64,000 nt of DNA from Posidonia oceanica (GCA_037176725.1 JAZBRS010000059.1:5691001-5755000), one strand, 5' to 3'; numbered from the stretch's first letter, positions 44,894 to 57,909 are shown. Notes: generated by a model not told the origin, from the letters alone. A program made the numbers and translations.

Positions 44894-47800
44894 TGTAGTA
44901 ATCCCGGTGTTCAGATCGTCCATGCACATTGCCAAAGCTCGCGTGCACCGATCAGAATCAGGCTCACTATTAGCGGCTATGTCCGAGAAAGAAGACTTAA
45001 CTTGAAAACGTTTAAAAAAGGGAAAAGGGGAGGAAAAGAAGAAGATAAGACAAAATCGGAGTCGCCATCAAATCTATTAGATCGGGAGACAAGGAAAACC
45101 GAGGAAATGCCTGAATAATCATGTAAAACCAAGCAAAAGATGCAATGCAAGGCAATGCAAAAGAAATGAGATGCAAATGAATGCAAATGATGTGACTCGT
45201 GCCTAGGATAAGGGCAATATGGTCATTGCGGGCCAAGAGAGGGAGCAAGGACTCCTGTTACGTGCGGGGAAGGTGTTAGGCACCCCTGACACGTCCGAGA
45301 ATCGGTCTTTCTAGGCTTACGCTCGCATACGCAGGGAAATGCAGACTTTGAATGCCAAAGTGCCAATGAATGCCTATCTAAATGCTCAAAGGTGTGCTCT
45401 AAGTGATGGAATGCAATGCAAGAAAGTAAACGTGCAGTCTAAGCACTCAGCAACGCTGTCTGTGTTCCGAACCGGGCGAAACCTGACTCGTGAGAACTCC
45501 AGGCAGTAAGCATCACTGCCCTAATGCAAATGCAGGCAATAAAACAAAACAACGGTGAAAACAGGCAATGCGTGCGACATGCGAGAGGAAATAACGTAAA
45601 ACACGCAAAACAGTGCGAGAAACAAGGTTGACACACAAAACGGTGCGAGAAATGAAGTCGACACGCAAAACGATGCGAGAAACGAAGCAAGAACGTAAAA
45701 CGGTGGGAGAAACACAGCAAGAACATAAAACAGTGCGAAAAACAAAGTCGGCATGCAAAACGGTGCAAGAAACAAGCGAGACACGCAAAACGGCGCAAGA
45801 AACAAGCGAGGCACGCAAAACGGTGCAAGAAACAAAGTCGGCACGCAAAACGATGCGAGAAACAAAACGGGCACGCAAGACGGTGCAAGAAACAAAGTGA
45901 GAATGTAAAACAGTGCGAGAAATAAAGTCGACACGCAAAACGGTGCAAGAAACAAAGTTGGCACGCAAAACGGTGCAAGAAACAAAGCGAGAATGTAAAA
46001 CAGTGTGAGAAACGAAGTCGGCACGCAAAACGTGCAAGAAACTAAGTCGACACCCAAAACGGTGCAAGAAACAAAGCGAGAAACAAAGTCGGCATGCAAA
46101 ACGGTGCAAGAAACCAAGTTGGCACGCAAAACGGTGCAAGAAACAAAGCGGGCACGCAAAACGATGCAAGAAATAAAGTCGGACACGTAAAACGGTGCAA
46201 GAAAAAGGTCGGGCAGGCAAAACGGTGCAAGAAATAAAGTCGGGCACGCAAAATGGTGCGAGAAACAAAGCTGGCAAAGAGCGTGTAAAAGCCATGCAAT
46301 GCTAATGATATGCAAAAGATGCTACCGAAGTTCAAGAGGACTTACCTTGGAAATCTGATGCCTGATCTGAAATCTTATTGGTCCATGCTGAAGAACGCTC
46401 CGCCGGGGTCGCCCAGGTAGCTTAGTTGAGAAGATCCAACGGTCGGATCTAAAGATATCCAAACTTCAAGGCAGGAGGCCAGAACAGGAGAGAAGATAAG
46501 ATCTAAGTATAAAAGGGGGCCTAAGGATGTGCAAAACAGGTCCTCCCACGCAAATGGGAGGTAGACATACTTAAGTGTGTGAAAAGAGTGCTAAATGCAA
46601 TGATGCATGGGTGTAATGCATGGAAAAATGCAGAAAAGGACCTAAGAGTAATAAAACTAAGTTGCAGGACTTAAACTAAAAGAAAATTAAAAAAAATGAA
46701 CTGCAAGCGGACTGATGTGCAAATACGAAAAACTACAAATATTAAATGCAATTTCATAAGGTTTTAATGTGGATTTAAATAAATCTTAAACCATGGCAGG
46801 ACCTAAATGTAATATTAAGAAACCTGAATGCTACTAATGCAATGTGAATGTAAAAATAATAAGCTAACGTAAAAATAAGAGAAAGTCAAACCTGGCTTTT
46901 CTTTTGCTACAGGCACAGTGGCTGTGGCTCGCCGGTGCAGACCTGGATCAGCGGAGGAGCAGGCGGCCTGGCCCGGGCGGAGCGCAGGGGAGGCTGGCGC
47001 GACGCAGCGGAGCGGCAGGCGGCATGCGGCGGCGCGTGGGGGCGCTGGACGGCGTTCTGGTGCGGCTGCGGGTGTTGCCGGTGCCGGGGAAGATGATGGG
47101 TTCGGCGGCCTCGTGCGGGCGGCACAGGCGATGAAATGCCTCGGAAGAAGGCAAAGAAGCAAGGAGGGAAAGAGAGGAAACTGGAGGAGGGGTTCTTTCA
47201 CCTTTTCGCGCACTGGGATAGGCCACCCACGCAGGTGGTTTTCGGCTGGCTCTGTGGAGGTGGTGGCGGCGTGTGGCGGCGTTCTGGGTTGCTGGGGTGG
47301 TTCGGGGGCGTTCCTTGGCCCCTAGGGAAGGTAACGGGGCTTCCAGAAGAGGGTTCTGCTGCCCGGAGTGGGATCCGGTCCGACCGAGCTCCTCCTGCGG
47401 TGGCTGAAGTGGGTACGGTGGTGTGCGGCGCTCCAGGCCGAGGCAAGGGCACGGGCGGCTAGGTGGTTGTCCGGGGAACGCGTGGGAAGAAGCGGAAGTG
47501 AATTCCACTGAGTGTGGAGGGAGTTACGGCTGTTTGAAGTTTTTGAGAAAAAAAGGGACGTAGGTGTTTGTAGTGGAATACTGGAAGCGTGTGTTGTCTC
47601 GGGGGGAGATCTTGGGTGTTCTATGAAGGTGGTTGTCGGGTGAATCCAATGGCCGAGTTTGGAGATTTTAGGGGGCTCGTGGTGGAAGTTCTGCAATTGA
47701 ATGTGTATTGTTTGTTTTTGAGAAGAAAAGATGAGTTCAGATGGCTGTTGGAGAGTGAATTCTCGGGTTTCTTCTTGGTTTCTTCTCCTGGTGGAGTGCA

Positions 47801-49730
47801 CAAGGGAGAGGGAGGAGTTCTGTGGATGTGTTGGAGGTGTTTTCTGGTCGTCTCTTCCAGCCCCCCTACTGGTTTGGTTCCTTGGTTTTTGTTGGGTTTC
47901 TTGGATTGCTTGCTGTGTTGTCAATGGCAGAAGCATGGGCCTAGGTCTGCAGGAGCATGGAGGTGTGCAAGGACGGTCAGGTGGTGTTGGTGTGTTGTCG
48001 ATTGGGAGTAGGGTGTTGGCTGAAAAAGAAAAAGAGAGTAGAGAGGAGAAGGAGAAAGGCTGCAGTGAGGAGGGAAAGAAAAAAGAAAGAGAAATTAGAA
48101 AAAAAAGAAAGAAGGAAAGAAGGAAAGAAGGAAAGAAAAAACTAATTAAATTTTGATTTTCTTTGGATTTGTTTCAAGGTAAATTGTTTTTTAATTTTCT
48201 TTTTTTTGTTTTTTAATTACTCCTTTGAATTTGTTAATGGTTTTCTTCTTTTAAGTTTTTTTTTTGATTGTTTTAATTGTTTAAACTTCTCTTTTGATTT
48301 AAGTTTTTAGGGTTTAAGTTTTCTTTAAATTGTTTTTTTTATTTTGTTTAAATGTTTGTTAAGTTTTTTAATATTTTTAGTTAAGTTTTTTTGTTAAATT
48401 TCCTTGTTAAGTTGGGATTTTTAATTAAGCTTTTTAATGGGTTGCTTTAGGACGAGTTTTAGTTTTTTAGTTTTTAGGATTTTTTCTTAAGTCTTCTTTT
48501 TAAATTGTTTTCTGATTTTGTTTGTTAAATTCTTTTAATATTTTTTTAGTTAAATTTCTCTTGTTAAGTTTTTTAATTAAATGTTTTTAAATTGTTTCAA
48601 GTTTTTGATTGTTTCTTTTAGATTTGTTAAGTGTTTTTTTAATTAATTACTTGTCTTAATGTTTTTAATTGTTTTCTTCTTTTTAGGATTTGTTTCTGAT
48701 TATTTTTAATAGGGTTTTTTTCTACTTTTGGTTTGTTTTGATTATATTTTGGTTTTCCACTTGATTTTATATCATTTCCTTTTGTTTGTTTTGTATTTTT
48801 TAAATTACATTCATGGTTTCCTTTTTTAGTTGGATTTAGTTAGGCTTTTGTTTTTAATTGTTTGTGTAGGTTTTTAATTACTTCATTTTAGGATTTTGAT
48901 TTGTTTTTCTTTGTTTTAGATGTTTTGAGGGTTTTTTTAAAGGTTTTTTTAAGGATTTAGTGGAAGAAAAGAAAAGAAAGGGAAAAGGAACAAGAAAAGG
49001 AGGAAGTGGTGAAGGAAAGAAGAAAGGGAGGAGTGGAAGAAAAATAAATATTATAAAATCAAGGGATAAGCTAAAAATAAAATAAAAATGCAAATAAAAT
49101 ACAGAAGAGAGAGATGCACAAGGTGGGCCCACAGCCAGGCAAGAAAAGGAGGGAGAAGGGAGTGAAAAGGAGGAGAATAAGGAGGAGAGAGAGAGGAGAG
49201 AGAAAAGGATAATTTAGGAGAGAGAAAAGTATAATTTGGATAAATGAAGAGGTTAGAGGCTTAGGAAAGAGGTGAAATTTGGTGGGTGCGTGGCCTATGG
49301 TCTCTAGTATTGGACCAAGGGTTTGGATTTGGATTTTGGCAGGTTTTTGGAGGGGTTTTGAGGTGTAGAAAATGGGTAGTTTTGCCTAAGTTTTCTAGGA
49401 TTTTTGGGAGTGGTTTTGGTTTGAAATTTTAAGGGCCTTTTGGTGGGTTTGCTACGTTGGGAATGGTGAGTTTTCCTATGATTTTTAGGTAGTTTTTGGG
49501 TTCGGGAGATGGGTGTGATCCTAGGTGAAGTTTGGGCTTATTTTGAGGGGAAAGAGGAAGAGAATAGTGTGGGTTTGGGCCTAGATTTGGATGGTTTTAG
49601 GTTAAGGTTTTGGATGGTTTTAGGCTAAAGTTTTGGATGGTTTTAGGTTGAAAGGGAGGGTGTGATTTTAGGTTTTTCCTAGCCGCCCGAGAGATGCATT
49701 AATTCAGCCTGTCAAAATGGGGTGTCAACA
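44894..49730 (-). mobile_element. solo LTR of 4.8 kb with internal minisatellite
   Basis: The plus strand begins TGTAGTAATCCCGGTG and ends ATGGGGTGTCAACA. Flanks are GGCTC (44889-44893) and GGCCC (49731-49735), a 5-bp duplication with one mismatch. It contains a minisatellite (45600-46270), a GC-rich segment (46910-47480), a T-rich segment (48150-48950) and purine-rich tracts. Its left part is repeated inverted at about 57.2-59.07 kb. Length and content recall the very long LTRs of Tat/Ogre-type Gypsy elements; a GGAGTCGCCA motif near 45059 resembles the Arg-tRNA primer site of that group. An alternative is an LTR plus a short internal stub. Confidence 0.7.
45600..46275. repeat. minisatellite, about 30-bp unit, copy A
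   Basis: More than twenty imperfect copies of a unit like CACGCAAAACGGTGCAAGAA followed by ACAAAGTCGG. The reverse complement of this unit forms the array at 57910-58425. All long open frames in this stretch are artefacts of the repeat. Confidence 0.92.
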
Positions 49731-49875
49731 GGCCCAAACACAGTAAAACCTCACGAAGCCCAAACTCAGGCAAAGCTCAAGGCCTAATACGGCCAACAAC
49801 AACCAAAACACAGTCCCGCGGGCACAAAACCACAACTGATCGTGTTGCCTGGCACCAAGCAACCGACCTGGCCAC

Positions 49876-51226
49876 TGTGGATATGGGGTTTTGGGAGAGG
49901 AGAGAAGAGGCTTGTATGCTTTCTTACTCTATCCGCTCTTTCTCGGGATCCCTTTTTTGTATCCAACTCCGTCACTCCACATGTGATGAAATTGGTGTGA
50001 TCGCCACTCTCGATTCGCTTTCGCCGGCCCTCGAGACGCCTTAGGCAGATGTGATGTGGTTGCGGGTTCAGCTATAATGGGACAACGCCAGCGTTGCCCA
50101 AGGGTGTCCGTGCTTGGTGAGCTCTTTCTTCCTTCTTCCTTCATGTATGACAAACGTTAGCAAAATGAAAAAAACAAAACAATGCAAAGATGGATCAATA
50201 TGTGTAGTAACTTATCCAGAATAAGTAGAAAAGAAAACAACAAAGCATAATGAAATACGTACCCGAGGGGTTTGATTCCCCCGGTTGCAACTAATTAGAG
50301 ATGTATGCTTAGCTACAATGATATATGAACTCAAAATAAAATGCTTGGTTATGCTATGAAATTGAACATGTGATATTAGAAATGAAAAGAAAATAATAAA
50401 AATAGAGTTCCCTTTATCTATGCACAAAGTGCAAACTGTGTTGACATGAAGCCAACAACGACAAAGGGACACTCAAGCTTTTCGAAGACTCTCTGCCTTT
50501 CAAAATCTCTCTTCTCTCTTTCGATTCTCAAGGACCTCACTTCTCTAGGATTTTTTAAATCTCAAGAGAGCATGTGAATTCCAAAAATCCCCCCCTTTAA
50601 CCTTGTGGGGGTACCCCTGCTTTTATAGAAGTAGGGGAGGAACAAAAAAGGACATAAATGCCAAGTCAGTAGAATTTCCTGTTTTAGAAGTGTTATACGC
50701 TTGAAAACCAGCGTATAACGTTATAAGCGGGAGTACCCGCGTATAACGACCTCTGGAGCATAACTGCCAGGATCAGAGAAGATTCTCCAATTAAGGAGTC
50801 ATTAAGTGTGTTTAAACTTGACTTTGATGGCTTTGATGGCTTTGACCGGTCAACAGGTTCCAAAGAAGGCAAAAAATGACTTTTTGGATTAGGCCAAATA
50901 AGGAAAGCTCTGGGCTGACTGCGTTACCACGTTGGACGCTGGAAAACCGGCGGCCAATGTTAGCCGCTGGAGAACCAGCGGCCAACGTTGTACGCTAAGA
51001 AGTCGGTGTACAACACCCTCAGTCAGCTCAACTTCCAAATTTGGTCAGGACATGAAGAACACATAGGTTGCCGACACTTAGGGCTTAGATAAGGATAACA
51101 TTATGGACTTGAGAGAAAACATTTGGCGCAAGTGAGACATTCTAGATTGGGCAGAGGGCTTCTAAGAGCGACCTAATGCAAGAAACTACACTAACATGAA
51201 GGGAGTGTCAAAACGGGGTATCTACA
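49876..51226 (-). mobile_element. solo LTR, 1.35 kb
   Basis: The plus strand starts TGTGGATATGGGG and ends CGGGGTATCTACA. Flanks GCCAC (49871-49875) and GCTAC (51227-51231) differ by one base. The reverse complement matches the LTR that starts at 62887 and runs off the right edge. It carries hairpin-forming motifs built from GCGTATAACG and CGCTGG...CCAGCG (50690-51020). It is inserted in the Gypsy LTR. Confidence 0.88.
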
Positions 51227-53574
51227 GCTACAAGCAGTAGCCAGGGACTCACCCCTGCAGCTCACTACACCGCCACGAACACTCGCCCTGTGGAAGAACG
51301 TGTCCATCTCGGCATCTCGTCACTAGAGACACCTCAAAAGCGATCCCCACCTGGGAAAGCTACTCACCCCAACTGGGCGAGTTGTCCTCACTCAGGACAA
51401 ACCACAGGGCACGCCTAATATACGGCGACCTCAACTCAGTGCCCCGGATCACTAGAGGCTCCAACCCTTAGGCTCAGCCAGCACCAATGCTCCGAACTAC
51501 TAGAGGCTCCAACCCCTGGGCTCAGTTAGCACCCAAAACCAGGCGAGTCTCGGTGCCCATAACAACTAGGATATCACGCGCAGCTACGAAGGAGTATCAT
51601 ACCTCCCGAGTCCGCTGCTACGATACCGCTAGGTACGGCCGGCACCCCGACCCCCAAACCTCAACCCAGGCAAGGTGTGCGACACACCAGGAACGCCGTC
51701 GCATCCCCGGGTCTAGCCAACACTACTCCTAGGTCTTCGGCCACGGAAAACCTAGGCAAAATCATTTGCAAACCATTCATATTTTTCCTCAAAAATATCT
51801 TTGAAAACATTTATTAAACTCATGGGCTAAAGCACAATATACTCCAAAACCAACCGTGGAAACCACATTAGAAAACAAGCCCGGGAGAGCAACCCAAACA
51901 AAAATCGGCAGACCGGTACTCCAACCAGTAGACCGAAAATCCATGATTTGGTGGAACTAAATCCATCGGCCGATCGGTCCGTATAGTGATCGGCAGACCG
52001 ATATTCCACCGGTCGTACCGAAAATCCCTGATTCGGTGGAACTAAATCTACCGATCGGACCGATCGAATCCTGAAAACGGCAGACCGATCAATAGCGATC
52101 GACCGAATTCAGATTCTGGTCTAAATCTGATAGGAAAATGTGATACCGATATATCGATTTCCTCCAGAAATCGACAGACTGACCAAAAAGGTTGTGCCGA
52201 ACCAGAACAGGGCAACCAACTTATAAAACCGACTTAAAACCCAAAACAACCGAATAAAACTCAAATATTAGCATGCCATATATCGAAATCTCCGAAATTA
52301 AACAAGGAATGCAACCATACATATATTATGGCATTCCGAGGCACGCAACTCACAAAAGTACCGGAAATCTAATATTTAAGTCATTTTCTATAAAAATCTC
52401 AAACACTATCCAATCCTTGCCAAATCAAGCATGCAACATATGCAAACGAGCGTCTCTGCTCGAGCAACACAATCATATCACATTCGCCTCAATCCGAGGC
52501 CCAAAACAACGGAATTCACCGGAAAACCATAATTAGGCATTTAAGCCGCTCGGGTCATAAATCCGGCCAAAAACCACATAAAATCCCAAAAATCACCAAA
52601 CCTCTACAATAGCATTTAATCATGGCAAGGCACATAATTAAATCATATTTAATCCATTTTGAAGCATGCAACCCAATAAACCACCAAAAATCCACATTCA
52701 AGTCATAAGGCAACTTAAGCCAATAAATTCGACTAGAATGCATATAAATCCCTAAAAATTGCTAAACACTTCCATGGCATTCTATACATGCCAAGGAACA
52801 CATGTATATCGATTTCTAAATATTTAGAACTCCTATGGCGAGACGTGTACCTTGGGACAGAGAGACAACTTCCGTCCTCTGGCGATCCACACGCAACTCC
52901 AAACTCCACGCGCCGCTCTCGGGCTCGCCGCTCAACCGGAACGACGACCGGAGCTCGCTGCACCACCACCGACCGCCACCGCACGTCGGCTACCACCGAC
53001 TCCCACCATCGACAGCCACCAACCCGGAGGAAGAAGAAGAGGAGGAAGAGGAGGGAGGAGGGAGATGGAGGAGGAGGAGAGGAAAAGGAGGGGGCTGCGC
53101 CGGCCGACTAGGGCACGGGCGCGAGGAGGTGAGGAGGAAGGAGCGGGCATGAGGGGGAGAGGAGGAGAAAGGGGAGAACGGCACAAGGGGAGAGGGGGAG
53201 AGGGCACAAGTCGGTTGGGGGGAGGGGAAAAAGAAAAGGGAGGAGAGGGCACATGAGAGAGAGGGTGGGGGAATGAGAGAGGGAGGGAGGGAGGGAGGGA
53301 GAGAGAGAGAGAGAGAGAGAGGAAGGGAGAGAAAGAGAGGGAGAGAAAGAGAGACAGAAAGCCAGAGACCAGACCACAATCTGTCCCACCAACCACCACA
53401 AGTAGAAGTCCACAACCAAATACAAGTGGAGACCTACATAACCACAAATGGGGCCCACAACAAAATACAAGTGGGACCCGTAAGTCCAGTAACACCCGAC
53501 CACAGCGAATGAATTCATTATAAAAGCATAATACAAGGAAAATGAATTCCTAGATGTTACATCATAAACACCTA

Positions 53575-54672
53575 AAAAGAATTTCGCCCTCGAAATCAAT
53601 AGTAGGTGAAAAGGTGCGGGTACTGAGCAAGGATGTCATCCTCGCACTTCTAAGTGGCATCTTCTGCTCCATTATGCTGCCATCTCACAAGAACCAGTGG
53701 GATCACCTTATTCCGCAACACCTGTTCTCTACGATCAACAATCTGGACAGCCTCCTCAACATAGGAGCGATCTTCCTGGAGTGCCTCTGACTGAACAGGG
53801 ATCACCTGTGAAACATCAGCTAGACACTTCCTCAGCATGGAAACGTGGAACACGCTGTGCACCGTCGACAGCTCTGGTGGTAGGGCCAATCTATAGCCAA
53901 CTTCACCAACCCTCTGCGTGGTCTGGTACGAGCCAATATAGCGGGAACTCAGCTTCCCACGCTTGCCAAACCTCTTCACGCCTTTGGTCGGTGAAATCTT
54001 CAAGAACACAAAGTCTCCCACCAGAAACTCCAACGGTCTCCGCGTCTGGTCAGCATAACTCTTCTGCTGACTCTGTGCAGTCAGAAGCCTTTTACGGATG
54101 AAGTTCACCTTGTTCGCATACTACTGCACAAACTCAGGACCAAGAAGCTACCGCTCTCCTACCTCGCTCCAACAAACCGGGGATCTACAGCGCCTACCAT
54201 ACAGAGACTCGTATGATGCAATCCCGATGCTAGAGTGGTAGCTATTGTTATATGCAAACTCGACCAACGGCAGGTGGTCCTCCCAACTTCCTTGCAAGTC
54301 CAGGGCACAAACTCTCAACATATCCTCCAGAGTCTGGATAGTCCTCTCTGTGAGACCATCCGTTTGAAGGTGGAAAGCTATACAAAAATTAAGTACCATG
54401 CCAAAAGCTTCCTGCAGAGTCCTCCAGAACCGTGAGGTAAACCACGTGTCTCTATCAGACACAATGGATACAGAAACAGCATGCAGTCGAACGATCTCCG
54501 ATACGTACAGTTCTGCCAACCGCCGTAAAGGGAGATTCACCCGGATAGCAAGAAAATGAGCTGACTTAGTTAGCTGATCAACGATCACCCACACGGTGTT
54601 GTTCTTCCTTATGGTATGCGACAACCCAGTCACAAAATCCATAAAGATGTGTTCCCATTTCCATTCTCCCTT
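53575..54672 (-). pseudogene. Gypsy integrase and C-terminal region, truncated
   Basis: The minus strand begins abruptly at EWKWEHIFMDFVTGL (54670) and carries integrase core segments VDQLTKSAHFLAI, the Asp-containing SIVSDRD and the HLQTDGLTERTIQT region. YGRRCRSPVCW follows. A second open part (54108-53650) has the C-terminal DFVFLKISPTKG, GKLSSRYIGSYQ and VFHVSMLRK motifs typical of chromovirus-type Gypsy elements. A stop at 54148 separates the two parts. RT, RNase H, protease and gag are missing beyond 54672. Confidence 0.9.
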
Positions 54673-56559
54673 TCTTTCTATTCTTTTTCTTTTTTCTCCT
54701 GGTGGGCCCTGTCCGGCCCGTTCCCACCTTCCTTCTTTCCTTTTCTTTCTTTTATTTCTTTCCCAGCTCGCGGCCCGCCATCCTCCTCTTCTTCCCTCCT
54801 TCTCCTTCTCCTTCTTCTCCCACAGTCCTTCTTCCTCCCGCCAGCACTCCCTCCACCTTTTCAAAATCCGAAACTCCCTCGCCATCACCTCGATCAACAA
54901 CACCTCTTCTCCTGCTCCTCTCTCACCTTCTCTCAGCCCTTTTTCCGATAGGCATTAACTCCTGTCTCCCTCGCCGGTCGCAGCCATCAGCGACAGTTGT
55001 CTCCGCGCCGGTGGAATTCAAATTCCACAGCCTGCGCGCAGCTCCGTTTCCTCCCCTGATAAAGCCCAGAATCCCAACATCCTTCTCCACCTTTTACCAT
55101 CCAGAGAGAGCACCAGAAGAGCATGAGAGAAACTCAGCAATCCTCCTCCTTCCCTTTACCAAAAATCCAGTTCTTCCCTCTCCTGAAACCAGACCCATCC
55201 AGCCCTCAAACTTCTCCCAAGTCCGTCCCTAAATCCACCCAAACAACCACCATTTCAGGCCTCCATTCCACGACCGAAACATCCCAGCATTTCACTCCCT
55301 CTACCCTGAAAAGCCAACAGAACCCAACACCCCCTCCTCTCAAAATTCCCAGCACTGCAACCCACCAAATCCCTCTAAACTTCTCCCAACAAACCACCAG
55401 AACACTACCGTCTAAACCCACCTGAGCTTCAGCTCTAAACCTCACCACAGACCGAATCCCTCACCACAAACACCTCTGTCCATTTCCTCCAGAAATTCGC
55501 CCAACGACCAGACTTTCTCTTCAGCCCCTTTCCAGCCCTCCTAAGCATCCACACACATTCACTGAGACTCCAGAAGCTCGCCTGAGCCTTCCAACTGATC
55601 CAGAGGGCAGTACATCACCACCCCCACCTTCGGCCATCTTCTGTGAACCCACAGAAGCGAAATCTCGCTCCACACTGCAAAGCTTCGCTCTAACCATCCA
55701 GGAAGCTCCGGAGCACTCCATTGATCCGATCCCGACCATCCCGAGCAGTCGACGACGCCTGCACCAGCCGGACGATCTCCGCCAGTGATCACTGAAGCAC
55801 TGGACGTCGGGGGAGCACTTCAGCCCACGAAAAGGTACCATTCTTCTCCTGTAGTCTAGTTCTTCTCTTCTTGTGCTTTTCCGCCTGTTAGAATGCTGTT
55901 TCCTCTCCTCTTCCGCCGAGTCGTCGCTGCCGTCGTCTCGTCTTCTCCAGCGAGCTCCGCGACTGGAATCGTCGCTCCAGCAGCAGAACTCACATCCGAT
56001 CGTCGCCCGAGGACCGCACGGACCCCAGGATCACTCCGGTGGCCTCAGAATGCCACGACGACGCTCCAATCACCTTCCCTACCTCCTAGCAGGTCTGCAG
56101 ACCTCCGGCGTTTTTTTCGGCCTACTCCAGACAACACCAAGCCGCACCGACGCAGTCCAGACCTCCGCCGAGCTCCGGAGAGCATCGCCGACCAATCAGC
56201 GCCTCACCAGCCTCCCCCCTCCGCAGTTCCCAGCCACGGGTAGCCATCTGCTACAGTGGTCGCTGCTACTAATGTTACTGTGCATTTATTTTCTCCTTAC
56301 CATGCTTTTTTGTTATAAAATTGCATATTTGTCTTGCTTTCTCGCTTATTTGCATTCTGGTCCTGCTCCAATTTATTATTCATTTAATTTTGTATGTAAA
56401 TCTTATGAAATTGTATGAAAAACTTAAAAAATCAATTAATTGCATGTTAGTCCTGCCACAATGTTTCTCTTCAGTGCTTTCTTTAAGTTCTGGTCCTCTA
56501 GCTTTCTATTATTGCATCTTGGTCCTTTAGTAGTTAATCTAATTTAATGCTCATATTTT

Positions 56560-57130
56560 ATCTTGATAAATTGCATTTTTAGTCCCTGTTGCTTTTCTTA
56601 TTTGCAATTTAGTCCTCTGATATGTTAACTTAGGTTTTATTTTTCAATTTTTCTTACTGCATTGCATCATCTTCCCTCATATTTTCTTATTTTTGCATAT
56701 AAGTCCTTCATCATGCACAGCATGTATTTCAATGCATATTTTGCTTATAAAATTGCATTTTTGACCCTGCATGATTTGAAAATTGCACATAGGTCCTCTG
56801 CATGCTTATAAAAATCATTTAAATGCATGTTTCGCTTATAAAATTGCATTTTAGACCCTGCATGTTTGAAAAATTGCATATAGGTCCCCTGTTTGCATTC
56901 CTAGACCACTCAGACCCCTGTTTTGCTGAAAAAATTGCATTTTAGACCCTGTTGATTTCAAAATTGCATGCCACTTACCATATGATTTCAAAACTTGTCC
57001 TGATGCATGTCTATCTTGAAAAATTGCATTCAGACCCCCCTTTTTTCAAAAACTTTGCATAAAAGCCCCCAACTTTTCAAAATCCTTGCATTTAGACCTC
57101 CACTTTTTCAAAAATTGCATATAAGGCCTC
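56560..57130. repeat. degenerate repeats with AAATTGCATTTTAGACC-type units
   Basis: At least eight spaced copies of a unit like ATAAAATTGCATTTTAGACC followed by CTG, period about 60-80 bp, within the truncated long LTR. Confidence 0.7.
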
Positions 57131-57909
57131 AGTTTTCTGAAAAATATCCCTAAGTCTTCTCTTGCATTCTGCATGCATTGCACTCACGCATTCATGCATT
57201 TAGCATTCTTGTACACACTTAAGCATCATTTAGCTCCCATTTACTTGGGAGGACCTGTTTTGCACATCCTTAGGACATTCTGTACACCTAGATCCATTCT
57301 TCTCCCCTGTTCTGGCCCCTCTGCCTTGAAGTTGGGATATCTTCAGATCCGGCCGTTAGATCTTCTCAACCAAGCTACCTGAACGACCCCGGAGGAGCAC
57401 TCTTTAGCATGGACCAATCAGATTTCAGATCAGGCTTCAGATTTCCCAGGTAAGTCCTCCTGAACCCCTGCACAGCATTCATTTGCACACCATTTGCATT
57501 CCTTGCATTGTTTTTGCTTCCTGATTTCTCGAGCATGTAGAATAGGACTTCCTCTTCTTATCTATCGACTCTGCTTTCTCTTTTCGCGTACTCTCAGTGT
57601 TTTGTGTTGCATTTTCCCTGGATTCACCACTAATTGCGACTTTCTTCCCTCTTTTCCACGATCCGATCGCATCGCAAGCTCTTGGCAGTGTGCGAGATAC
57701 ATCGTGGGATATTTTGGTGGAAAACAGTCACAAAACAGTAGTAATCCTCCCACTTGCTTCCCTTTCCCTTTGTAGGTCTCCACACCTACTTTGCGTGGTC
57801 TTTAAATGGCGCTCGTTCTCACACTTGCGCTGTTGTCCTCTCCTTTGCTTCTCCTGCTCTTTTTCTTAGCATTTGCATCTGTTTGGTTTTATCGATGCTT
57901 TATTTCGCC

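Larger units (their letters stand above)
44331..53561 (-). mobile_element. Gypsy 3' LTR, split by two solo LTRs
   Basis: The LTR runs on the minus strand from TGTAACATCTAGGAATTC (53561) to GGTCGTTACA (44331). Its own pieces are 44331-44893, about 49731-49875 and about 51227-53561. It belongs to the same family as the solo LTR at 27992-30442. Around 51780-52820 it carries about 1 kb, including a palindromic cluster, that is reduced to about 200 bp in the other copy. It inserts into Copia gag after TGTTT (44326-44330). The matching flank is lost. Confidence 0.85.

Noticed and set aside
45439..46335. Overlapping long open frames (Cys/Phe/Arg-rich, and Lys/Thr/Arg-rich on the other strand)
   Set aside because: They run through a 30-bp minisatellite whose period is a multiple of three, so several frames stay open by repetition. 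No domain and no start context.
46815..48160. Open frames of up to 204 codons in GC-rich sequence
   Set aside because: Overlapping frames on both strands in the 4.8 kb LTR with no shared coding pattern in the other LTR copy; explained by few stop codons at high GC.
52788..53600. Several frames of 100-190 codons in a purine-rich region
   Set aside because: GA-rich tract of the Gypsy LTR; its counterpart at 28490-28930 shows the same bias in inverted form. Not genes.
54673..56420. Ser/Pro-rich frames and a possible gene in the C-rich region
   Set aside because: Part of the truncated long LTR; pyrimidine-rich and GC-rich composition, no domain, no splice pattern.
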